This document shows positions 1 through 7,088 of a stretch of 26,092 bases of DNA, in pieces (the stretch's first letter is position 1; each line of letters starts with the position of its first letter). The notes under the pieces were generated by a model that did no database searches, was not told the DNA's origin, and worked only from the letters and a program-made list of their open reading frames with translations. The position numbers were made by a program, and so were the translations under genes. This stretch comes from a virus, in the IMG/VR virus record IMGVR_UViG_3300030450_000679, positions 1-26,092 of that record, one strand, 5' to 3'.

Positions 1-225
1 CTAAAAATAGAGGCAGATAGGAACATCTTGTCGAAACAGGATGTACTTTCTGTTGACTACCACACTGCGTATCACGTAATGGGTACTAAGTGGGTAGATG
101 CTGGTGACAACCCAACAAATGCTAATTTAGCTACTGCTAATAAGTGGGAAGCTACTTATGACATTGATTTAGTCCCTGCTGTTCAGATCACAGTTAACAC
201 ACCACTTGATACTTCTACTATTTGA
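1..225 (+). CDS. Probable major capsid protein, C-terminal end (5' partial)
   Basis: The frame is open from base 1 and gives 74 residues before TGA at 223-225; the gene starts upstream of the window. The fragment has the look of a phage major capsid C-terminus: a DRN..SKQD stretch, VDYHTAYHVMGTKW, then NPTNANLATANKW, and a closing beta-rich segment with QITVNTPLD. Capsid identity is inferred from this pattern and from position: the next genes are head-tail adaptor, stopper, neck and tail terminator, which normally follow the major capsid gene. An ATG-like TTG at 28 is internal and is not a start. A strong terminator follows about 180 bases downstream, as expected for a very highly expressed gene. 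A head decoration or other virion protein remains possible. Confidence 0.72.
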   Translation, partial: LKIEADRNILSKQDVLSVDYHTAYHVMGTKWVDAGDNPTNANLATANKWEATYDIDLVPAVQITVNTPLDTSTI

Positions 226-402
226 TTTATAGTGGTTAGTGAGAGAATTGAGATCAGGATCAGCGTGTCCCTCTTTACTCACTTACTAAACTCTTTTAGA
301 ATGAGCTTGAATGACTCGAAGATGTTTTAACTAGCATCTTTCAACCCGAAAAAGATTTACTCTTTCTGTGGGATGACGGTTCTAAAAGGGTTTAAATACT
401 AA
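226..402 (+). other. Non-coding stretch with weak hairpins after the capsid gene
   Basis: No convincing gene lies between the capsid stop and the next terminator. A clear small hairpin is present: AAGATGTT at 319-326 pairs with AGCATCTT at 333-340 (one G-T pair). A weaker AGTGAG/CTCACT pair lies upstream in the first half. This could be a structured 3' untranslated region or processing site for the capsid mRNA, but nothing shows its function. Confidence 0.35.
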
Positions 403-430
403 AAAAGCCTCACTTTCGAGTGGGGCTTTT
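403..430 (+). terminator. Intrinsic terminator after the capsid gene
   Basis: A 12-bp stem is visible: bases 403-414 pair with 419-430 around a TTCG tetraloop, with one G-T pair. The stem ends in GGGGCTTTT and starts in AAAAGCC, so it should act in both directions. It separates the capsid gene from the head-completion genes. Confidence 0.88.
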
Positions 431-469
431 GTATGACGCTACAATAAGAATAATGTTTGAGAAATAAGC

Positions 470-1012
470 GTGGCAGCAACTATTTCAGCCACTTTGAAAG
501 GTGCAAGTTCTAATAGTTATGTCACTTTGGCAGAAGCTAATAGTTACTTTGAGACTTCTCCTGATGATTCAACGTGGACTAATAAAACTGATGATCAGAA
601 AAATAGGGCATTAATTTCTGCTACTCGTTGGATTGATAGTTTGAATTATTACGGTGATCGATGTGATGAAGGTCAAGCATTGAAATGGCCTAGAAATAAT
701 TTAGAAGTTGATGATGTTGAGATGGTTTGTACTGCGATACCAAATAACATCAAATATGCACAATATGAATTAGCAAGAGCATTAGCAAATGACACTGATG
801 CAATGACAGGGAATAAGGGGACAGAAGGTGTTGTACAAGAAATAGAAGTGGAGATGGGTGACTTAAGGGAAAAAAAGAAATATAACCAAAGCAGTCTTGC
901 TAATGGGTCAGTTAACAATGTATTTGATGTTTTCCCTTGGCTCCAGTCTTATCTCGGTGCTTATTCTCTTGGTGGTTCAGGTGGTTACCAAGTTAGAGTT
1001 GTAAGAGGTTAA
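470..1012 (+). CDS. Head-tail adaptor, DnaT-like / HK97 gp6-like family
   Basis: 180 residues from a GTG start; no strong Shine-Dalgarno is visible upstream. The N-terminal part carries the signature of the phage family often labelled 'DnaT-like ssDNA-binding': SYVTLAEANSYF near residues 16-27, then a helical ALISATRWID stretch and a QALKWPR motif around residues 69-75, followed by a helix with IKYAQYELARAL. In other phages this protein sits just after the capsid gene and acts as the first head-tail adaptor, on the portal ring. The C-terminus (LGGSGGYQVRVVRG) is Gly-rich and ends in a basic tail, which is common in the family. It is the first gene of a closely spaced rightward set; only 2 bases separate it from the next gene. 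The adaptor role is from family knowledge plus position. Confidence 0.75.
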   Translation: MAATISATLKGASSNSYVTLAEANSYFETSPDDSTWTNKTDDQKNRALISATRWIDSLNYYGDRCDEGQALKWPRNNLEVDDVEMVCTAIPNNIKYAQYELARALANDTDAMTGNKGTEGVVQEIEVEMGDLREKKKYNQSSLANGSVNNVFDVFPWLQSYLGAYSLGGSGGYQVRVVRG

Positions 1013-1014
1013 TC

Positions 1015-1392
1015 ATGGCAAAAATAGATGATGTTTTTGGATCAGTCCCTGCAAGTATTCTTAGTACTTGGGGTCAAACATTAACTTTTGTTAAAAGCAC
1101 AACTCCTAAAACATATAACCCAACGACGGGAGCTGTCACTGGTTCGGATACAAGTGTCAGTGTGAAAGGAGTAATTACAACAGTTAGTTCTAGTGAAGAT
1201 GAGGGTTTATATCAAACGACTGATGTAAAGATCATTATTGGAGCGAATGAATTAGGAAATTATTATCCAACGGAAGCAGATCGTGTTCAATATCCACAAG
1301 CAGGAGTAACGAGAGAGGGAAAGATTATTAATATTCAAACAGCGAGAGGAGATAATCCTATATTTCATACATTGATCGTGAGGCCACAGTAA
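1015..1392 (+). CDS. Head closure / stopper protein (head-tail joining)
   Basis: 125 residues, ATG start two bases after the upstream stop. The order of motifs fits the small beta-barrel head-closure proteins (SPP1 gp16 / HK97 gp7 type): an N-terminal helix, TLTFVKSTTPKTYNPTTGAVTGS (a strand-turn-strand with the usual 'YNPTTG' turn), a central VKGVITTVSS strand, a TTDVKIIIGANEL segment and a final strand ending HTLIVRPQ. These proteins plug the portal channel until the tail is attached. The next gene starts inside the stop codon (TAATG), so translation is probably coupled. The call is by pattern and place; sequence conservation in this family is low. Confidence 0.7.
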   Translation: MAKIDDVFGSVPASILSTWGQTLTFVKSTTPKTYNPTTGAVTGSDTSVSVKGVITTVSSSEDEGLYQTTDVKIIIGANELGNYYPTEADRVQYPQAGVTREGKIINIQTARGDNPIFHTLIVRPQ

Positions 1393-1982
1393 TGGCAGCA
1401 GCACCAGGAAAACAACTTAGGAAGATGAGTCGTGATCTCTTGAAAATTGTCAATGAGTTAACGAGACATACTGCTGTTGAAGTTATGAATGATTTAGCGG
1501 AAAAAGGACCAGAATGGGATGGAACATTTAAGAATAGTTGGATAGCGGTTCCTGTTGGGAGATTAGGTGCTTCTGGTTGGACGGGTGGTTCTTATCCGTA
1601 CACAGTTAATGATGTTCCTAACCTGACGACAACAAATCTTTCTGAGATGAGAAGAGTTACAAAGTTTACAATTGAAAATATCCAACCTTATGCCCCATAT
1701 GCTTTGGATTTAGAAGAAGGTAAATTTACTTATCCTAATTTTCCCAGACGAGATAAGAGGCTTCATCCGAAAGGAAAAGTTGTAAAGAAAGGGACTAGAG
1801 ATACAAGTAGAACAACTTTAAGAGGAGATATAAGTGGTGGTCCTCCAAAAGTAGGAAGACCTGCTAAAGGTTCAGGTCAATCAAGGATTACAGCAGAATT
1901 AGATTGGTATAAAACTTATATTAAAGGTGGTGCAATGAAAAAAGCTATGGTTCGTGGTGTTAAAGCTGGATTTAAAGTATGA
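1392..1982 (+). CDS. Neck / tail completion protein, HK97 gp10-like
   Basis: 196 residues, starting in the TAATG overlap with the previous stop. The N-terminal helix is followed by GPEWDGTFKNSWIAVPVG, which matches the 'PVDTG.L..SW' turn of gp10-like tail completion proteins; YAPYALDLEEGKF near residues 100-112 matches their conserved 'YA..lEyG' motif. Compared with typical members of about 130-150 residues it is longer, because of a basic, Gly/Thr-rich insertion around residues 115-165 (KGKVVKKGTRDTSRTT onward). It ends in a basic helix. The stop overlaps the next start as ATGA. It would join the head stopper to the tail terminator. The insertion's role is unknown. Confidence 0.68.
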   Translation: MAAAPGKQLRKMSRDLLKIVNELTRHTAVEVMNDLAEKGPEWDGTFKNSWIAVPVGRLGASGWTGGSYPYTVNDVPNLTTTNLSEMRRVTKFTIENIQPYAPYALDLEEGKFTYPNFPRRDKRLHPKGKVVKKGTRDTSRTTLRGDISGGPPKVGRPAKGSGQSRITAELDWYKTYIKGGAMKKAMVRGVKAGFKV

Positions 1983-2410
1983 ATTATCAATCAATCCGAG
2001 CACAAGTAGAGAACCCTTTGTTAACTGCTTTTGGGGCTTTAGATCCTGCTGTCCCTGTTTATTTCGACAACATTACGGCTGCACCTTTAAACAGTACAAC
2101 TGAATACGTTAGGGTTAATATTACTTTTGGGGTGACGAACGAACCAACACTAGGTTCTAGTGTTGATAATGCTCAAGGAGCAATCATCATTAGATCTTTT
2201 ACGGCAAAAGGTAATGGTCCAGCTAGAAATCAAGTTTTAGTTAATACTGCTGTTGATGTTTTAGAGACGTTAAATAATGGAACAAAAGGCACAACTGGAA
2301 CTTATGTAAAGATAGGTGCAATTGAAGGTCCAACTTTTTCTACGACAGAAGATGCTCCTTTATTTATGAGTACGATTGACACTTCATTTGTGGCAACAGT
2401 TTTAAGTTAA
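1979..2410 (+). CDS. Tail terminator protein (DUF4128-like)
   Basis: 143 residues, ATGA overlap with the neck gene. Recognisable family features are the early VPVYFDNITAAPL segment near residues 25-37, followed by EYVRVNITFGVTNEP, then AQGAIIIRSFTAKGNG and a helix with NQVLVNTAVDVLETL. These correspond to the phage tail-terminator fold (lambda gpU type; 'phage tail terminator-like' family), which caps the tail tube and stops its growth at the set length. The gene lies directly before the major tail protein, as expected. The 43-base gap before the next gene is very AT-rich. Confidence 0.75.
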   Translation: MNYQSIRAQVENPLLTAFGALDPAVPVYFDNITAAPLNSTTEYVRVNITFGVTNEPTLGSSVDNAQGAIIIRSFTAKGNGPARNQVLVNTAVDVLETLNNGTKGTTGTYVKIGAIEGPTFSTTEDAPLFMSTIDTSFVATVLS

Positions 2411-2453
2411 AGAATTACACGCTAATCTATATATAAATTTCTAAAGCAGCCTC

Positions 2454-3224
2454 ATGGCCGTTACATGTTTATCTGGCACATCAGGTGCTCTCTATTACAA
2501 ACCTGCTGGAACTAAAGGAACCTTTGGTACTGGTGATGTCACTATTGGGACAGAAACGATTGTAGTAGAAACCTATTTGAATTTAAAAGTAGGTGATCCC
2601 GTCAAGTTTGAAGTGATAAATTCTCAAACAGGAGGATCAGGCACAGGTACACTCCCTGCTGGTTTATCTGCGGGTACAACTTATTACGTTATTCAATACA
2701 CTGCTGCATCTGGAGCGTTAAAGGTTTCAGCTTCTGCCGGTGGTTCTGCTGTTGACCTTACTGACGTTGGTACTGCTGCATCTCCTAATGAGTTTCAGGT
2801 TTACTATGCTGATTATGAATCAGTTTCTCAAGTCAGAGAGTGGAGTTTTGAAATTGAAAGAGCTGAAATTGATGTAACAACCATTGGTTCTGCTCCTGGT
2901 CAATACGTTCCATTTAGAAACTACATCGCTGGATTTGGTGATGGTTCAGGCTCTGCTACTACTTACATGACTAACGAAGACACAGCGTTATCAAACAGAA
3001 TGATTGAAGACGTTCTTCAGCGTCAGCAAGTTGGTGCTGGATTTAAGCTTTACATTGACCGTGTATTTAGTGGTGGAACATTAAGTGACACATTGAGTCG
3101 TTCAATCAGTTTTGACGCAACATTGACTTCTGCTTCTTTAGGTGTAACTCCTGATGATGCTCAGGCCGTTACTGTTAACTTCCGTCCGGCTGGAGTACCT
3201 TCTTTTGACTTTAGTAAGTCATAG
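2454..3224 (+). CDS. Major tail (tube) protein
   Basis: 256 residues. The first ~35 residues and residues ~125-256 form the tube-type part: VREWSFEIERAEIDVTTIG followed by an aromatic and Gly-rich strand (FRNYIAGFGDGSGSATTYM), and a closing VTVNFRPAGVPSFDFSKS. Residues about 37-112 look like an inserted module of the type seen in several phage structural proteins (LKVGDPVKF, GTLPAGLSAGTTYYV, SGALKVSASAGG). The gene stands alone between an AT-rich gap and a strong terminator, which fits a protein made in high copy. The same REWSF-type motif recurs in the proteins at 11872 and 12292. The major tail protein call rests on fold-like pattern, length and place between tail terminator and chaperone. 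Confidence 0.8.
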   Translation: MAVTCLSGTSGALYYKPAGTKGTFGTGDVTIGTETIVVETYLNLKVGDPVKFEVINSQTGGSGTGTLPAGLSAGTTYYVIQYTAASGALKVSASAGGSAVDLTDVGTAASPNEFQVYYADYESVSQVREWSFEIERAEIDVTTIGSAPGQYVPFRNYIAGFGDGSGSATTYMTNEDTALSNRMIEDVLQRQQVGAGFKLYIDRVFSGGTLSDTLSRSISFDATLTSASLGVTPDDAQAVTVNFRPAGVPSFDFSKS

Positions 3225-3253
3225 AATCGTAACTGGGAAAAAATGTTCAACCG

Positions 3254-3277
3254 ACCCCGTTTTGTACGGGGTTTTTT
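3254..3277 (+). terminator. Intrinsic terminator after the major tail protein
   Basis: ACCCCGT at 3254-3260 pairs perfectly with ACGGGGT at 3266-3272 around a TTTGT loop, and a run of six T follows (3272-3277). This is a textbook rightward terminator, 30 bases after the tail protein stop. Confidence 0.93.
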
Positions 3278-3295
3278 ATTGTTTATTAGGTTAGA

Positions 3296-3320
3296 ATGAT
3301 AATGTATTAATTTTTATCAT
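3296..3320 (+). promoter_or_regulatory. Inverted repeat overlapping the chaperone start codon
   Basis: ATGATAA at 3296-3302 is the exact reverse complement of TTATCAT at 3314-3320, with an 11-base AT-rich spacer. The right arm contains the first two bases of the chaperone ATG (3319). It could be a small operator or a weak hairpin covering the start codon; with one G-C pair the hairpin would be marginal. Chance occurrence in AT-rich DNA is quite possible. Confidence 0.25.
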
Positions 3321-3681
3321 GACATCTAGTCTTAAAACATCTAAATCATTTATGAGGGCAATAGATCGTTTAAAGAAAGCAGCAAATTTAGAAGCTACAA
3401 AAAAAGAAGTTAAACTTTCTGATGGATCTATTTTTGAGATGTGGGTAGCACCATTAACGATGGCAGAAAGAGAAAGGGCACAAAGAGGAGCTAAGTCTGA
3501 TGATGCAAATGAATTTGCTTTAAGACTGTTAATTTCTAAGGCACAAGATGAAGGTGGAACAAGATTATTTAAAGTGGGAGAAATAGATGTTTTAAAGAAT
3601 GAGGTAAAGGATGCTGACTTACAGAAGTTGATGTTGGCTGTGTTAACAGATGATGAGGATGCTTTAGACCCAAAAGACTAA
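3319..3681 (+). CDS. Tail assembly chaperone, unshifted (gpG-like) form
   Basis: 120 residues, ATG start. It begins with a basic helix (SFMRAIDRLKKAA), then a strand pair around VKLSDGSIFEMWVAPLTMAERERA, then alternating acidic and basic helices ending LTDDEDALDPKD. The size, the 'W..PLTMAERE' segment and the place between major tail protein and tape measure gene fit the phage tail assembly chaperones, which coat the tape measure protein before tube assembly. A slippery site sits three codons before the stop and the -1 frame stays open for 62 further codons, so this is the short form of a two-product gene (see the overlapping entry). No Shine-Dalgarno is obvious. Confidence 0.82.
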   Translation: MTSSLKTSKSFMRAIDRLKKAANLEATKKEVKLSDGSIFEMWVAPLTMAERERAQRGAKSDDANEFALRLLISKAQDEGGTRLFKVGEIDVLKNEVKDADLQKLMLAVLTDDEDALDPKD

Positions 3682-3863
3682 GCGAAGAGATAAGAAAAGA
3701 TAATTTATTAATGCTTCAGTTTGGGATAGCGAAGGAGTTAGGGAAGTCTTTATCTGAGATACGGCAAATGACGGTAGAAGAGATTATTGGATGGTCAGCT
3801 TATTTCCAAGTGTTAAACGAAGATCAAGAGAAAGAAATGCAAAAAGCTCGAAGACGTAGGTAA
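3319..3863 (+). CDS. Tail assembly chaperone, -1 frameshifted (gpGT-like) fusion
   Basis: Slipping back one base at 3669-3675 (frame GAC CCA AAA GAC) replaces the stop at 3679 with a frame that runs without interruption to TAA at 3861. The product would be about 181 residues: 119 from the first frame plus 62 new ones starting RLSEEIRKDN. The added part has the look of T-type domains: a helix LLMLQFGIAKELGKSLSEIR, then MTVEEIIGWSAYFQVL, then a highly charged end KARRRR. That region has no start-to-stop gene of its own, which supports its use as an extension. In lambda-type phages the G/GT ratio is fixed by the same -1 slip, and the T part recruits the major tail protein. Sequence evidence is strong; the efficiency of slipping cannot be seen. 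Confidence 0.85.
3655..3675 (+). promoter_or_regulatory. Programmed -1 frameshift site with upstream Shine-Dalgarno-like element
   Basis: The heptamer C CCA AAA at 3669-3675 fits the X XXY YYZ rule in the frame of the chaperone. A GAGG at 3655-3658 lies 10 bases upstream, about the distance at which internal Shine-Dalgarno elements stimulate bacterial -1 slips. I saw no clear stem-loop just downstream. Confidence 0.78.
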
Positions 3864-3888
3864 TATGGAATGAGTTAGGAGGAAAGTT

Positions 3889-6522
3889 GTGGCATCGGCA
3901 CAGGCTCAAATAGAAGTTGTTGTAAAGAATTTAAGATCTTTAGATAAAATTGAAAGAGCCTTAACAAAAATAACTAGTCAAAATGACAAATTAATTGCAA
4001 GCTTAGATAAAGTTGTTGGTTCATTAAGCAATATAGAAAAAGCAGTTGTAGGGGTAGGGAAAGCATCTACAAATTCACAGAAACAATTAGCAGGATCAAC
4101 AACTCAAACAACTAAATTATTAAAAGGACAAGTTAGTAAATGGTATGGAATTAAACAAGCAGTAAATTCAATTCTTGGTGCATTAGGGAATGTTGGGTTA
4201 GCTGCTTTTAACTTCAACAAAGAGATGATGAAGACATGGCAGTTGACCATGAAATTGCAGAAGTTTAAAAAGAATTTATATGTTGATTATTTTGCAGAAT
4301 CAAAAGCACCTTTATCTGAATTAACTAAGATAATTAGTAATTTACAAAAAGAATTAAGTCAATATCATTCTAGTCAAATGAGACTAGTAGGTGGAGATGA
4401 AAAGGCTATTGATGTAAAAAATCAATTAGCAGGTGCATTAAGAGAACAATCTATTGAACAAGCTAGAATTAATAATCTTTTAAGAGAAGCACAAGGTATT
4501 ACTCAACTAGGCCCAGGAGGTAAAGGAAGAGGTTTTGGCAGTCGTTTTGTTAATACTCCAGAAATGGAATCCGCAAAAGCTAGAGATCGAAGTATTAGAC
4601 AAAGAGCTGCTGAAACCAGGCAAGCAAGAATGATTGCGGATGGGCCGTACAAAGACTCTCCTACTGGTTCAGCATGGAGTCCTTCTCTTTCGAGAGAAAG
4701 TCAAAGACTTATCAAATTAGATTCTGAATTTAAAAATCTACCAACTGTAAAAGCAGTTAGACAACTCAAGGCTATCGAACAAAAAAGGTTACTGATACAT
4801 AAGAGAAATCTTAGAGCGAGTGAAAAATTAAATAAAATGGCACAGGCTCAAGGAATGGTTGGCAGCACAGGGTTTACTGCTGCTCAATATGGGCCTCAAC
4901 CTTTGCCATTAACAATGGCAGAACAATTAGGTTTTGGGCAAAAAGGTAGAGCTAATCCTCAAGGAGTATTTGCAAGTAGAGGAGGTATGGGAGGTCGAGT
5001 TAGAGGTGCTGGTAGTAGTGCTTTGATTGGTGGTGCTTTCCCATTCTTATTTGGTCAAGGAGGTGCAAGTGCAGCAGGTGGAGCTTTAGGTGGTGCTGCT
5101 GGTGGCTTTTTAGGAGGAGGATTAGGTTTTGGATTATCTCTTGTTGGTACGGCTATTGGCTCTGCGATAGAAAAGTTTGACAAATTAAATGAAAAAATTG
5201 CTGTTGCCAATGGAAGAATGAAGGCAATGGGTTTTGAGTCGGAATTTACAAGACAAGAAATAGAAAAGATGGCTAAATCATTAAAGATAACTAAAGACGA
5301 AGCTGTTCAAGCTGCGAGTACTTTTGCACGTTTTGGGAAAGAAAGAGCATTAACGTTGGGAGGATTTTTTGGAGCAGACACGGCTGGATTTGATGCTGTC
5401 GCAAAGGTTAGAGATCAAGCAAGTGCTTTAGCTGCTATACAAACACTTTCTAAAGATATAAGTTTTGAAAAACAAAAAGAATTGATTGCTTTAGTAAGAA
5501 CAAATACGGCTGCTCAAATACAAATCAAATTGCAGACAGTTTTATTAGAAGTACAACAACTGAAGAAAATTGAATTAATTAAAGAAATAAGTTTACGAGA
5601 AAAAATACTTAACATAACAAGACGTACTTGGAATGTTATTTCTCAATTTACTACTCCTGGTTTAATGATTGCTGGCGAGACTCCTGGTCAAAGAGTCGAA
5701 AGACAACTTAAGGAGGCAGAAGAACAATTTGCAAAAATGAAAGCATTAATAGATGGTGCAATGGCTGAAATTGGTAGTGTTGATACTAATATTAATCTAA
5801 TTAGCAATTTTGATAAATTACCTGAAGTTATTCGTCAGACAGAAGCTGAACTTATAAAATTAGAAGACCCAATGTTCCAAGTGATTGAAGCTTCAAAAGC
5901 AATTAGTGGAGCATTTAAGGAATCATTTAGAGAAATAATTAGTGGAACAACGAGTGTTCAAGAAGCATTTGCAAGGATGTTCCAACGTATTGCAGATCAT
6001 TTCTTAGACATGGCAGCACAAATGGCTGCCACTCAGTTACAGAAAGGACTATTAAGTATATTTTCTAATTTTGGTAGTCCTTCTGTAGGAACTCAGGTAG
6101 GTAATATGATTGGAACTTTTGGAGAAGGAGGGCATGTCGCAAATGGCATTAAATCTTTCTCTACAGGAGGTTTAGTCACTAGACCTACTATTGGCCTCGT
6201 AGGAGAAGCTGGAGAGGATGAATATATTATTCCTTCCTCTAAGATGCAAGGAGCAATGGAGCGTTACTCAGCAGGTGCCAGAGGTCAAGCAGTCATCCCT
6301 GGTGGTGGAACGGTTGCTTCTGGTAGTGGTGTTAGTAGCGCACCAACAACAGTGAATTACACAGGTCCAGTATTATCGTTTAACTCTGAAGCTTATGTTC
6401 CAAAATCTGCTATTCCTGAAATCATTAACAGTGCTGCAAGACGAGGAGCTGAAGAAGGGCAATCAAAGGTCTTTAGTCAGCTCAAAAACTCTCGTAGTCG
6501 ACGTTCAACGATAGGTTTATGA
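3889..6522 (+). CDS. Tail tape measure protein
   Basis: 877 residues from GTG, with the best Shine-Dalgarno of the window (AGGAGG at 3877-3882, six bases before the start). The N-terminal ~130 residues are predicted coiled coil (IERALTKITSQNDKLIASLDKV...). A Gly/Ala-rich hydrophobic stretch at about residues 372-425 (SSALIGGAFPFLFGQGG onward) is the membrane-active type region common in tape measure proteins. A long helical part follows, and near residues 760-781 there is the classic C-terminal motif GGLVTRPTIGLVGEAGEDEYIIP. The protein sets tail length and is ejected into the host envelope. At ~1.5 angstrom per helical residue, 877 residues would suggest a tail of very roughly 130 nm; this is a rule-of-thumb estimate. 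It follows the chaperone gene and overlaps the next gene by ATGA. Confidence 0.92.
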   Translation: MASAQAQIEVVVKNLRSLDKIERALTKITSQNDKLIASLDKVVGSLSNIEKAVVGVGKASTNSQKQLAGSTTQTTKLLKGQVSKWYGIKQAVNSILGALGNVGLAAFNFNKEMMKTWQLTMKLQKFKKNLYVDYFAESKAPLSELTKIISNLQKELSQYHSSQMRLVGGDEKAIDVKNQLAGALREQSIEQARINNLLREAQGITQLGPGGKGRGFGSRFVNTPEMESAKARDRSIRQRAAETRQARMIADGPYKDSPTGSAWSPSLSRESQRLIKLDSEFKNLPTVKAVRQLKAIEQKRLLIHKRNLRASEKLNKMAQAQGMVGSTGFTAAQYGPQPLPLTMAEQLGFGQKGRANPQGVFASRGGMGGRVRGAGSSALIGGAFPFLFGQGGASAAGGALGGAAGGFLGGGLGFGLSLVGTAIGSAIEKFDKLNEKIAVANGRMKAMGFESEFTRQEIEKMAKSLKITKDEAVQAASTFARFGKERALTLGGFFGADTAGFDAVAKVRDQASALAAIQTLSKDISFEKQKELIALVRTNTAAQIQIKLQTVLLEVQQLKKIELIKEISLREKILNITRRTWNVISQFTTPGLMIAGETPGQRVERQLKEAEEQFAKMKALIDGAMAEIGSVDTNINLISNFDKLPEVIRQTEAELIKLEDPMFQVIEASKAISGAFKESFREIISGTTSVQEAFARMFQRIADHFLDMAAQMAATQLQKGLLSIFSNFGSPSVGTQVGNMIGTFGEGGHVANGIKSFSTGGLVTRPTIGLVGEAGEDEYIIPSSKMQGAMERYSAGARGQAVIPGGGTVASGSGVSSAPTTVNYTGPVLSFNSEAYVPKSAIPEIINSAARRGAEEGQSKVFSQLKNSRSRRSTIGL

Positions 6523-7088
6523 GTATTACAACTTTAGTTACATTTATACGCATAACAGATTCTTCGGGACGTGGAAAATTTGGGTATCAGAATGCGAAGA
6601 GGAATGATACCAGTACCCCTTTAACAAATGAATCAAGAGATATAGAAACAATTAAATATAACAAAAATCGATCTTCGTTTGAGGGCAATACAATTAATTT
6701 TCAGTCAAAAGGGGCTGGAAAAGCTGGAATCTATTGGTATTTACCTTTTATATATCAAGGTGCTGCTAAAAACAGATCAGGAGACAATATAGAAGCAAGT
6801 TTAGTTTTTGCTAATAATATTTTAGCAATGAATAGAGCACGAGAAGCTGTAAAAGAGAAATGGCATGTAGAGGTAAGTGTTTGTATTGCTGATCCTATGA
6901 CTTTGGATATTCAGAGAATTTTAACTTCTGATTATTGGTTAGTTACCTCAATGACTTATGATTTTGAGACTATAGAGGTTTTGCTAAGTTCAGGTATTGA
7001 TGCTGTAGGTTCCAATGCTCCGACTAGGGTCTTAACAAGTTCAATGGTTGGATCGTTACCTACAAGTGGACGTATTCAAAATATATGA
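6519..7088 (+). CDS. Minor tail / tail-tip protein (lambda M-L position)
   Basis: 189 residues, ATGA-coupled to the tape measure gene and to the next gene. It holds a strand-rich centre (SSFEGNTINFQSKGAGKAGIYWYLPF), then a NRAREAVKEKWHVEVSVCIADP segment and DYWLVTSMTYDFETIEVLLSSGIDAVG, ending in a Thr/Ser-rich tail. The WLV..M.YD.E.I.V.LSS.IDA run is typical of tail-tip hub proteins that follow the tape measure gene (DUF1833 or lambda gpL-like). I cannot place it in one named family with certainty. Between tape measure and NlpC/P60-like genes it takes the place of lambda M and L together. Confidence 0.6.
   Translation: MSITTLVTFIRITDSSGRGKFGYQNAKRNDTSTPLTNESRDIETIKYNKNRSSFEGNTINFQSKGAGKAGIYWYLPFIYQGAAKNRSGDNIEASLVFANNILAMNRAREAVKEKWHVEVSVCIADPMTLDIQRILTSDYWLVTSMTYDFETIEVLLSSGIDAVGSNAPTRVLTSSMVGSLPTSGRIQNI

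Noticed and set aside
232-330. 32-codon GTG frame after the capsid gene
   Set aside because: No ribosome site, no protein-like pattern, and it runs through the visible hairpin; chance frame.
2426-2440. TATATAAAT resembling a T4-type late promoter
   Set aside because: A single AT-rich match in an AT-rich genome, in a siphovirus-type module with no T4-type late regulators in view.
3279-3310. Promoter-like TTGTTT with TATTAA or GATAAT before the chaperone gene
   Set aside because: The spacings (20 or about 13 bases) are poor for a sigma-70 type promoter, so it was not listed as a feature.
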